NCBI GenBank assembly: GCA_963920765.1
Contig: OY987251.1
Location: 14,883,219 to 14,947,218, forward strand
Length of the DNA stretch: 64,000 nt
Source of the DNA: Ulota crispa
Lineage: Eukaryota; Streptophyta; Bryopsida; Orthotrichales; Orthotrichaceae
Direction of reading: 5' to 3'
A program made the translations under genes and the position numbers. This document shows, in pieces, positions 35,599 to 45,720 of the stretch. Position 1 is the first letter of the stretch. Each line of letters begins with the position of its first letter. The notes beneath the pieces are model-generated. The model was not told the origin of the DNA. It did no database searches and saw only the letters and a list, made by a program, of their open reading frames with translations.

Positions 35599-37239
35599 AT
35601 GCCGGCTACGGCAGGCCGGGTGCGCATGCCCGCAAACAATCGGGTTCATTCAAGTGCAGCTCTTCAAACTCATGGAATCTGGCAGAGTGCCATTGGGTAC
35701 GATCCATATGCACCGGACAAAGTGCAACGTCAGGATGACCGGGGCGCACCGGATCTAACTACTGGAGGCGGTGCAACTGCTACTGATGAGCAAAATGCAT
35801 ACGATTCTTTTCAAGGTCAGAAAGTATATCTTGCTACCCTATTCTTTCAGTTGCTTTGTGTATCGAAGCTTTTATTGATTATCGATTATCGATTATCGAT
35901 TATCGATTATCGATTATCAGGTGATAGCGAGGCAAAGAAGTAGACTGTGAAATATTCAAAGTTGACCCTCTTGGGTCTCGGCATTAGTCCATTTGTGGAC
36001 CTCTGCTGCTTCCGACTCTCTCATGCTGTCTGTTTTGGTTCATAATGCTGTTCCTTTGCTGCATTGTTTAGCCGATAGTCGAATGTTTAGACCCGGATTC
36101 AACATTATATTTTCTCCCTGGTTGTCTACGAATGTTTTTGCTTGCACGCTTAAAAAGGCTTCAGAAATCAACGCATCGTGCTGGCATCACAGGTCTTGAT
36201 GATACTTTCTAGCTCGTGCTGGTGTTATTTACATATTTAGGCTGGCGTAGCTTAACAATGTGCATCTTTGTTTTCTTCAGGCCTTTTGGCGTTGGCGCGC
36301 CTGACGGGATCAAACGCAGATGAGGCACGAGGTTCTTGCCAAAAGTGTGGACGAGTAGGTCATCTTACTTTCCAGTGCAGAAATTTTCTTACTGCTAAAG
36401 AAGAAGCGGCAGCGGCAGCAGTTGCAGCTCTAGAGAGGGAAAGAAGTGGTGCGAAGTTCGAAGGGGCGGGAAATCTGGGCGCGGCATCTTCGTCTTCGGA
36501 GGAATCGGAAATATCTGACAGTGACGAGGACTCGGAAATGGAAAGAGCCCTGGCAAAGTTGGGGAGAGTTAAGAAAGCAGGGAAGGCCTCTGTCGTTGAC
36601 CGGAGAAGGCTAGAATCCAAGAAATCAAAACCTTCAGAAAGGAAGTCAAGAAACTCTAAAAAGAGGAGGCATGTTTACTCTGAGACTAGCGATGAGAGCT
36701 CAGACGATTCACGAGACAAGAAGAAGCACCGGAAGCATAAGCGTTCAGACGATAGGAAGAATTCAAGTCGTAAACATAGGTCTCGACGTACACAGGGTTC
36801 ACCTGATGTCGTTCCCTCCAGTGAGGACACTGATTCTGGCCACAAACACAGTAGGAGCCGACACCGTAAGGACCACACATACAGCAGAGTAGAGAAGAAT
36901 CGAGATGTTGAAGATGTTGATTTTGAAGACCGTAGAGAGAATAAAGACGAGAACAAACGACCGAAGAAGAATGCCAGTGATGACGTCAATGAAAGACATC
37001 GCAGGAAGGATCGTGATGAGAGGAGGTCGCGAAGGGATGGTAGTGAAGAAGCTGATGCCGGACGTCAGAAGAAGGATCGTGATGAGGGAAGACCTGGAAG
37101 GGATGTTAGTCATGACACGAAGGAGGGACGTCACAAGAAAGATCGCAACGAGAAAAGACCCCGGAGGGAACGGAGTCGAGATCGTGATCGCAAAGACCGG
37201 GGATCTGATAGAACGAAGAGTGGTGGTGAGAGGGAGTAA
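35599..37239 (+). CDS. CXIP4: CAX-interacting protein 4-like zinc-knuckle protein
   Basis: Two exons (35599-35815, 36281-37239) with a 465-bp GT-AG intron give 391 residues. The N-terminus MPATAGRVRMPANNRVHSSA and the stretch through HGIWQSAIGYDPYAP are the conserved start of plant CXIP4. After the intron come GLLALARLTGSN and one CCHC zinc knuckle, CQKCGRVGHLTFQC. This is the region shared with animal SREK1IP1, a splicing-factor interactor. The rest is acidic and then very rich in Arg, Lys, Asp and Ser (RD/SR-like), suggesting a nuclear RNA-binding role. Arabidopsis CXIP4 was named for activating the CAX1 antiporter in yeast; its plant function is less clear. An upstream 5'-UTR intron is possible but not resolved. 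Confidence 0.93.
35877..35918. repeat. (GATTATC)6 microsatellite in the CXIP4 intron
   Basis: Six perfect 7-bp units lie about 60 bp inside the intron, after the donor at 35816. Confidence 0.95.
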
Positions 37240-37567
37240 AACAATGAAGTAATAGCTTGAACTTTTGAATCTAGTGGTACTGAAAATTCAGGCATATGTG
37301 TTTTTCTAGTAGAACTTCTGTATTTGTAACTTGCAATGGTTGGATTAGGTGTGAAAAAGTAATGTGAACGTGTTATTTGGTTGGTCTGTTTTTCAAAAGT
37401 GCTTGCTTACTGGGAAGGCTGGATGCTTGTAAGATAATGACTTTACAGGAATTGCTGACTTTGTAGGTATGTCGTATATTTTATCGCTGCACATTCTGTT
37501 GAAAACTACGAATAGGAGAGAACAACTAAACTGTATGTTGGCAGCTGTTGCAGTTACATAGTCCTTA

Positions 37568-37749
37568 CAGTATTGCCTGGCTAAGATGAAGGTATCCGGA
37601 CAGAATATTCATTTCATCTTAAGAGAGCATTCATCGTAGCCAAATACCCCTTGCAGCTCCCCAATACTGATGGGCTACTTCCATGTGAGGGACAGTGATC
37701 TTATCCAAGCATTTTTCTTACACAGGTTCATCTTAGCCAGGTACTACTG
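37568..37749. mobile_element. Pogo-like MITE downstream of CXIP4
   Basis: 182 bp between TA dinucleotides (37566-37567, 37750-37751). The ends are CAGTATTGCCTGGCTAAGAT and the complement of CAGTAGTACCTGGCTAAGAT. The right half (GTGATCTTATCCAA, TCTTACACAGG) matches the 338-bp MITE at 13883-14220, so both belong to one family. Confidence 0.8.
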
Positions 37750-37751
37750 TA

Positions 37752-39025
37752 TTTCTTTTCACTTGATTTTTTTAGGAACTTGTGAGTTGTGATCCCCTGT
37801 TCTTGTCTTGAGGAGATTTCATAAGAACTTAGTTTTAAGATTCAGGGCACGAGTTGGTCCAAGTTGTTAGTGCGTGGATTTGGTGGCTGACCATGAAGAT
37901 ATGTACTTCGTCCATAATGAATTTATGATTCTGCCTGCTCCGGGTAGATTTTCAATGCACGTTGGACACTTGATGCTAGGTTCAACGTTTGATAAGGCGG
38001 GATATCCTGGAATTTTTTATATGTAATGTAAGTAGAATATGCATGCAAATTGAAGTGTTTCTGATAAAATGGTTCTGAAAAATCCTCCGCTTGGCTTGAC
38101 AAGATTAACGAGTCGTTCTACTAACGAGATAAGATAACAAGATAAGAGCATCAATTTAGTTGCAACGGCTTTTGATTTGGCCAAGGTCTGCTGACTGTCC
38201 CACCAGAATCAGGTCAATGGGCAAATCCTATGGTCAAGTCCAAGGTCCGGGAAATATTTGAGATTTTTCGGTAGATTTCCTTCATGTATTGAACCGGTTT
38301 ATCAAGGAGCTCTATCGGTTATTTTCTCTATTTCATTAAATAAGTAAATTTTTAAAAGATTTTTGATCGGTTTTTAGCCAAAGTTTAAAAATTGCAAACG
38401 TTTTTTTCTCATTTTGATTGGCTAGCATTAAACTAGCGGTTAGTTCTTCCTAGACCTGGCTCAAATCCTTGGCAGGTTTTATAAAATAACACCAGTCAAG
38501 ACAACATTTAGGTTTCACGTAATTTCACGCACTAACTTTTGAATTGGCTTATCCACATTAATTTTTGGAATAGCCCTTTGCGACCAGTACAATATAGTAT
38601 ATATTTTTTATATTTGGAGTACATTCACACCTTTATTACATTTGAGGTCAACAAAGAAGTTAGAATATAAATCAATGATGTTGTAGTGAGGTAGTCAAGA
38701 TCCCAAATTAAAACTTTTTATTGGTAACAAATGCCAATATACATTATTGTAGCTATAGTAGCTCCGTCCTTTTTAAGGGAGCCCCTCAAGTACGTTCAAA
38801 CCTCGTTCCCCATATTGAAAGAACGATACACAGGCTTGTGAAATGAGTCACAACCTCCAGCTCGGCTGAGCCAACGCAGCAAGTAACAACTGCAGCCCAC
38901 ATGGAAGGCTACGGTGGGGTCCCACAAATGCTGCCCCGAACGTGCGAGTCTTGCCCTTCGTTTCTCGCGTGAGGTGTCAGATTCACAGCACACCAGGACG
39001 GATACTCTGGAATTGCGACAAGCCT
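37752..39025. other. Spacer
   Basis: No gene or repeat boundary is recognised. A slightly GC-rich patch at 38780-38990 has no coding signal that I trust. Confidence 0.5.
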
Positions 39026-39029
39026 TTAA

Positions 39030-39684
39030 CCCTTAAATGCCCAATCCCTATCTGAGCTTTTTGGACTTTTCATGAAATTGAACAATCAATCAACCTTTTC
39101 ATAAATTCCATCAAGTTTTTTTCAATTGTAACCGAACAAATTTAAACTAAACAGGTTAGAGATTACATAAAAAAAAAAAACACGACAATATCACTTATAA
39201 TTTGAAAGATTATAACATTTTAACATGAGGGTGTTAAAATTGCAAAAGTGACTTAAAGTCTTCTAATCCTCATTTCACATGTAAAACCTAAAAAATTGGT
39301 TACCAAGAAAAATATGAGGTTTAAGGTCATTACATGTCTAACTCTAATTAATTTACGGTTTTAAAAATGTACTCCTACATTTTTTTTAAATGGATTTCTA
39401 ATGTGGATTTTTCTCCAAGCTCTAGTGTATTTGAGGTTCATTTTCAAGATCTTCCAACACTAGAAAACTTAAGATTGCAGTGGTCACCCTTATACAAAAT
39501 CTTGAGTAGGACAATCATCTTTCATTTTCAAAATCAGATTTTTGATGTTGAAAGTAGACTTTAAAACAAACTTATATTGAAAAAAAATATTGAAAAAAAA
39601 AACTGAAAATAATGATTTGAGAAGGTATCATTCATCGTCAAAGTTTTGTAAAGACCCAAATCTGGTTGCTTGGGCATTTAGGGG
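39030..39684. mobile_element. TTAA-flanked element, 0.65-kb subfamily
   Basis: 655 bp with ends CCCTTAAATGCCCAATC and TTGGGCATTTAGGGG... set between TTAA at 39026-39029 and 39685-39688. It shares its interior with 32593-33227 but not with the 0.9-kb elements, so it is a separate subfamily. No open frame. Confidence 0.75.
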
Positions 39685-40198
39685 TTAACAAATGTAGTAT
39701 TCCGATATAATTCGCCTTTCTAGGTCTGGTCTGCAAATTGTCTAAGCAAACACAATCCAATCCTCGAACTTTGCATTACCACAAATGCACCAGTCATTAC
39801 AGCTGCACCACAGCTATAAAATGGCACCAACCCCCAGAGAGAACTCCATCTTAATGTTCCTATTGCAAGCAACAGAGCCTAAGAAAATGGCAAAAAGCTT
39901 CTTACTATAACTTTTATTGAATTTTGAAGTTCAGCAAGGTAAACAGGCAATTGCAGGTTCCTCCAATTGTTGATACTCAAGTGAGCCAATGAGCTTCATG
40001 TTCTCCCTCCTGGTGGGCAGGGAAAATTCTGTCTGCTGGAAAAGTAATACTCCGTTCCCTGGTGCTACAAAAGCCAACTCCAATACTTGACAAATCAATG
40101 AACTAGGATACTAATTGGTCCAGCAGACAGAAAGCAGACACAGAAGGAACAGTTTTAAGTTCCTCTGGTGGTAAAAGTGGCAGAAACGATGCGATGAG

Positions 40199-42039
40199 CT
40201 ACTCCGACTTGCTTGTAGGTAAGGCTATCGCCTTGCTTGCAGTCATGGTATTTGAAAGATAAAAATTCCAAAAGATGGAACAGGATGACATGAACGCCAC
40301 TCGTGCCTGTAGGGGAACTAAACTGCAAGACATCCGATTCGATGTATTAGCGGAAGAGTGTCTGTCACAGCGATAAGAAGAAGCCACATCTTGACTCGTA
40401 CTATTTCTCAAGTTTAAGCAGCGATGAATGCATGCTGAGATCCTGGAATTGGAAATAAAGAAAGAGCGTGAAACTACCCAAAATTGAGGACGCTTGCTGG
40501 TATCCAGAACTTCCAACCTGCTCATGGAAGATGGAATATTAGCGGTAAAGCAGAATGCAGTATGAAGCAAAACATGACATACATGAAGCATAACATAACT
40601 TCGTGACGAGTGTATTGTCGCAAATCTTGGTCATGGACGCAGGCGTCCGTAATAGAGGGCTAAAATACTTCAAACTTGAACACACATACCATCCATAAGA
40701 GCCTGCACCGCACGAGTGCGGTAAAGCCCAGGAAGTTGCTCCAAACGGCCTTCCCAAAGTTTGTTCCATGCAAAAACAAGCGTGATAACAATGGGTCCCA
40801 ATATCACCTGGTTGGCAGCCACCTGTGAATACGGCATCTCAAACATGAGCAACTATTAGCATGAAAGACGATCAAACTTTGTGGGTCAAACTCAGATTCC
40901 CAGCACGAAGAAACAAATGGCAAAGATAGCCAATCTTGCTTACACGCATATCCATTCCTGGCTAGCAGGTTAAATAAATTCATGTGCGCTTTATCCGCGG
41001 TCGAGCATCTAGGAAAGCATCATGCCTCTGAGCATACATGCGATTTAGGTGAGAAGTCTGGATGTGAAAGTACGAAAAGGAAGAGAATGACGGAGATGCT
41101 GTCGGGAAAACACCATGAATACCTTGAGGGAGAGGTTCGTCAGATTCTTGACTGGCATAAAGTGATCGAGAACTTCATACCACACCTGGGACAATGGCCC
41201 GTATATAAGGAATCCATAACTAGCCATGCGAGCCGCTCTTAGCCAATCATGATCCCACAGACTCACGCCACCTGCAGCCTTCACACGTACCACACATCAT
41301 ATTTCTGTAGACAAGCCCTCAAACAATGGATGAAGCGAGGGAAGGGAGATTTCTTGCATTTGATATTTTGACGGTAATCACCATCTCCGCACTAGCACTG
41401 CACTCTCACGTGAACCCTGCGGGAGTAGGCTAAGCAACAATGTACCAGAGGGGGGAAAGCACTTATTGCCACGTTCCTTGCTGCGAATTAGCTCCGACAC
41501 CGAGACAGCCAACGACACCTGCCTATCGATCGCCATCATCTCCGCCGCAAGCCGCGAACCCTCCCTCCCTCCCTCGCATATAGCAAGCATATAATAATAA
41601 TATGCCATTTGGTTCACACTACCCTAACCTCGTGCAAGCCCCGAGTGACCGACGTCCAAGCCATAGATAGCAAACTAAGCAAGCACAGAAGAAGCCAAAT
41701 AAATAAATACCCAATCACCTCATTTATAAGCGCAGAAGCGGCATCCACACCCTTCAGAATTCCCTGCGCGGGCGCCTGCTGCTTCTCGAGCGCCTTGCGC
41801 TGCTTGTAACGATCGAAAAGCTGCGCCAGGGTGTCGCCCGTGGTGGCCAAGACGCTGGCCGTGATAGCGGCCTTGAGAGGAAAGCGCGCAGACTTACGCG
41901 GCTTGGCAGGGAGGCCGTCATCAGCCAGGCCTGCATCGCCCTGCACAGCACGGCGGGGGCCTCGGGGGAGCGAAGAAGCCCCGAGCGCATGGGAGAGGCG
42001 GAAGGACAGGCTGCCAGGGCCAGGCCATCCGCCAGCCAT
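40199..42039 (-). CDS. Mpv17/PMP22 family membrane protein
   Basis: Five exons fit in phase (42039-41711, 41261-41123, 40822-40690, 40517-40478, 40322-40199) for 254 residues. The junction of the first two is the only doubtful one. Family members are small four-helix proteins of peroxisomal, mitochondrial or plastid membranes; Mpv17-type proteins have been linked to channel activity. Visible hallmarks are FPLKAAITASVLATTGDTLAQ, HDWLRAARMASYGFLIYGPL, NQVILGPIVITLVFAWNKLW, then KFWIPASVLNFGLVPLQARV and SIFWNFYLSN. This arrangement recalls, from memory, the Arabidopsis At2g42770 type. The Arg/Ser/Pro-rich N-terminus may be a targeting peptide. The ATG at 42039 is preferred because the longer frame upstream lacks family similarity. 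Confidence 0.9.
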
Positions 42040-43265
42040 GACGACGAGAGTGGACTGTGGAGACTTAAGCTTACAGGACGGAATTCGGCGACACGAAGGC
42101 AATGTGCGTTGCTGCCCCGGCAATAACTTCGCACTTCAGTCTTGTAAGAAGGGTTAATAAGCTTAGCAGCGCTGTGCACTCTGCGACCCCAGAGCTGTAA
42201 TTGTGCACCCAAGGTAACCAGCAGCATCACCGCCACTACAAGCACCACTAAAGCTTTCAAGCACGGCGAGCAAGAAATAAGTTAATAAGTTAACTTCCCT
42301 TGGTTCGGGTCTCAGGGAGGCACGCTCTCGTACACACGGACTTCAGATATTCTCTCCTAGAGACCTGGACCCAGCTACCCTGTACCCGGGCCCTGGGCTC
42401 TTCAGTCCCGGACTCCCGGTGTCCAGGTGGTTCTCTCTTTCAGCACTCCTCGGTTATCGGCAGGTCCTTCTTTTTAATCTATAAACGCCCTTTGCAATTT
42501 TTGTGAAGGCAGCATGCACTATTGACTTTTGCATCTTTTGGGGATAATATTATATTGTGTCACATCCCAGTGAAGCACTATAGAACAATTGCAACAGGGT
42601 AGTCATGGGGACTAGTCAAGCATTCAAGTGTTAATATCTCTCGGTTTTTGAGGATTTCCCTACTTGATTAGAAATAATGGAAGTACATGGGAAGACCGTG
42701 TAGTTCCACAATTCCTCTCCATGAACACAATACCGGGTGGCGTGTTCAATTATCTTTTTTTTCATAACCTTATTTGGCCTTTTGATTGCTAGATTAATGT
42801 TCTCCTGAAGAACTTTGCCAAAATAAGTTTGTTGCCAAACACTGTTGATAATTTTTTTTAGTTTTCAAATATTGGTATGAATGGGTACTTTTATAAAACA
42901 TATAAAAGAAAGTGAAAATTCAAAATGAAAATTGCATTTTTGAAAGGGATAGAGAAGGACTACAAAAGTTGTGAACTAACGAAACTTTTTAAGTTTTAGG
43001 TTCGAAAATTTATAATTACCAAGTCTGCAGCTCCATAAGAAATTACTTTTGGGTGTGCAAGGCTTCACTTGGCTTTGTATGCTTTGTGATTCTACAAATA
43101 TTAAAAAATAGGTTGTGGTTCAATTGAGTCTCAATTTGTTGATTGTATCCTTGTAATATGTGTATTGCATCAAGTCTATAAACCTATATATATAGCTTGT
43201 TTGTAAAAGATTATAGAAACTTTGTAATTGATTGTATATTGTATGGATGTAGTGTGAGAGTATTG
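42040..43265. other. Mpv17 gene promoter and spacer
   Basis: The first few hundred bases are of moderate GC and probably hold the promoter of the minus-strand gene. The rest is AT-rich with no feature recognised. Confidence 0.4.
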
Positions 43266-43598
43266 TGGTATCATTAATTATACTACTAAAATCACAAGGC
43301 CTTTTGTAATATCACATCTTGACCTCTGTAATATCACATATCTATTCTTTGGGATATCATACTACCAAAATCACGAGGTGCTATGTGATATCACATCTTG
43401 ATTTCTATAACATCACATCTCTAGTTTGTGATATCATACTACTAAATTACAATGATTTTTGCAATATCACATTTTTAGTCTTTGTGATATTACCATACTA
43501 CTAAAGTCACAGCAATCTTTGTCATATCATGTTTTTGGTCTTTACTAAAATTACAATGACTTCTATAACATCACATCAGCACCTTTGTAATATCACAT
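43266..43598. repeat. Degenerate tandem repeat built on AATATCACAT
   Basis: Units of about 60-90 bp containing TACTACTAAAATCACAA and one or two TTTGTAATATCACATC motifs are repeated four to five times. Copies are diverged and vary in length. The array ends directly at the Stowaway-like element. Confidence 0.75.
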
Positions 43599-43599
43599 A

Positions 43600-44179
43600 C
43601 TCCCTCTATCCCATTATAAAGCTCCAAAAAATTCTATATGGGGGATTAATTGAATTTTTAGTCATTATGCTAGTGACAAATGCATTCTAGAATCAATATA
43701 CCACCTACCAAATGTTTGCAAAATCTCCAGTTTTTATGTTGCCGTTTAGACACCCAAATTCCATACAAAAAGTACCATATTTTTGCATTGTTTGTGATGC
43801 TGCCAGCTCCTCATTATTTTAGTCTTTGTACTAATGACACATGCGTTCTAGAACCAAAATACCATCTACCAGATGTGTGCAAAATCTCTAACTTTGATGT
43901 TGCCGTTTGGGCACCCAAATTCCATGCAAAAGGTACCATATTTGTACATGTTGCTAGCTCCTCATTATTGATGATTTAAAGATTAGTAGCAACAATGGTA
44001 CCTCATATGGGCAAGGCCAAACTCGTTAGGAGAGGAATGCTTGCTAATTGCTTAACTTGCCCCCATGAGATCATTGGACATGACAAACGCTTTCTTAGTT
44101 ATTGAAATTAGTAAAAGGGAGTTTTTTAGAGGGACAAGAACTATACCTAATTTGGAGCTTTATAATGGGACACATGCAA
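43600..44179. mobile_element. Stowaway-like (Tc1/mariner) element with an internal duplication
   Basis: The left end CTCCCTCTATCCCATTATAA is the familiar Stowaway terminus, preceded by TA. The right end TTTATAATGGGACACATG is its degraded complement, followed by TA. The interior contains two copies of a unit of about 160 bp (from about 43659 and 43820), each with AAATTCCATNCAAAA and GTACCATATTT. No open frame is convincing. Confidence 0.7.
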
Positions 44180-44278
44180 TATCTAGTATTTGTGATATCA
44201 AATGTCCAATCTTTTTGATATCATTGCATAGATACAATTTGAAGACTTACTGAAAATTTTACTTTGCATTCTATCTAA

Positions 44279-45208
44279 CTCCTAAAGGCCCATTGTCCCT
44301 TTGGGGGACAAATGGGATTTTGGGTAGGTACCTATGGCTAAACTACTTTGCGCGATTTTCTGAAACTTTTGTTGAAGATGGAAAATTATAAGATCTACAT
44401 GGGAATCTAATTTTTCCTTCATTCCGACAATTATTGAAGAAGTTATGCATGAATAATTGAAAAACAAGGGAGAATTGGGCAGCAAAAAAAATAGCAACTT
44501 TTTTAAATAAAATTTTGAAATCGGTTCTTTAAATTTTTGTGTATTTAGGAAGCTTTGAATCATTCAATTCTAATAGATGAGATGAAAGTTATGAGAAGTC
44601 TTAGTTTGCAGGTAGGTATGGGACTCCCAAACCTCCATTCCTTTTCCCCCTTGTAAAACTTGTTGCTTTACTTTTTTGAGCTCTATATGTATTTGTTTTT
44701 TGACTTTTTTTTTTGCAAGTTGTAGTAGACTAAGATTCCTTGGTTTTTACGATTTGGATTGAAGTATTTTGGGTTTTTGAATTTTACATAAATCCTCCAA
44801 TTTTGCCTAGTGTATATGCAAATGTCATGGCCTTACAGCATTGCAAGATTTTACAAAGTATGATCCACACCTCCGTTTCATTTGAAAATTCTCTCACATT
44901 TACCTAACTTGGTCTTCTACATGGGAAAAATAAACCTCAACTTTGCGTAGAGCAATTTTTTTGATATAGGAGCCGTCACAAGCTTCTAAAATTTTTGGGC
45001 AGCAAGGAAAAAAACTTTTGTTTTCACTTCAGATGTCACTCTACAACTAGAATGAGCTGATTTTTTCCCACTAGTACCTCCCATAGTCTAGGGCAAGATC
45101 TTCCAATTGGATTTCCAAAAAAAATAAGAAAATTGCATTTCTCCTCACTCCTCCAAAAGTGGCAATTTTGAGTGATTTTCACAAAAAAAAGGGCTTGGGC
45201 CTTTAGGG
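44279..45208. mobile_element. TTAA-family element inserted at CTAA
   Basis: The ends CTCCTAAAGGCCCATTG and the complement of CCCTAAAGGCCCAAGCC are each flanked by CTAA (44275-44278 and 45209-45212). Interior sequence (GGACAAATGGGATTTTGGG) matches P2 and P4. A CTAA duplication instead of TTAA matches a minor site class known for piggyBac. No open frame. Confidence 0.7.
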
Positions 45209-45320
45209 CTAACATATAAAATCTTAATACATTTTTGATGATGAATACGTAGCATAGCAAGTGCCAACAATTATTGATTGTTAAAATTGCAAACAATATC
45301 TATATTGTGCATTAAAATTA

Positions 45321-45712
45321 GGAAATTGCTAACATAACACCCTAAATTGCTAATGGGACTCCCTTGTGAGCATGCAATGATAATTTAGTGCTATTTTTTA
45401 TTTATTCAAGTGGTCCATCATTCTTTCAATCAAACCCTTACCGTCTCCTTGAAAGAAAATATGACATTCAAATTTTTGTTGAAATATTATTGCACCAATA
45501 CTATTTTTTGATTTATTTTTGCTTTGAGTAATTTTAAAATCCTATACTTTTAGTTTCAAATTTAAGCACACCTATTTTTTTAGTATACCCTTTGAATGAT
45601 AAAGGCAAAACAAATATTTTGATCCAAAGAAAAAAATCAGTATTAAACATCACATTTCATGCTCACCAAGGGTGTCCCGTTAGCAATTTAGAGTGTTGCG
45701 TTAGCAATTCCC
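45321..45712. mobile_element. MITE with long inverted ends and 8-bp duplication (hAT/Mutator-like), copy 1
   Basis: 392 bp with inverted ends of about 60 bp that begin GGAAATTGCTAACATAAC / GGGAATTGCTAACGCAAC. It is flanked by TAAAATTA and TAAAATCA (7 of 8 match). An 8-bp duplication favours hAT, whereas long inverted ends favour Mutator. Copy 2 is at 56204-56598. Confidence 0.75.
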
Positions 45713-45720
45713 TAAAATCA

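Noticed and set aside
36360-37134. Minus-strand frames opposite CXIP4
   Set aside because: Antisense of the Arg/Asp/Ser-rich tail; the sense frame has clear family identity.
41754-42260. Alternative 168-residue frame and an upstream start for the Mpv17 gene
   Set aside because: The other frame lacks family motifs, and residues added by the upstream start (42123) have no counterpart in the family.
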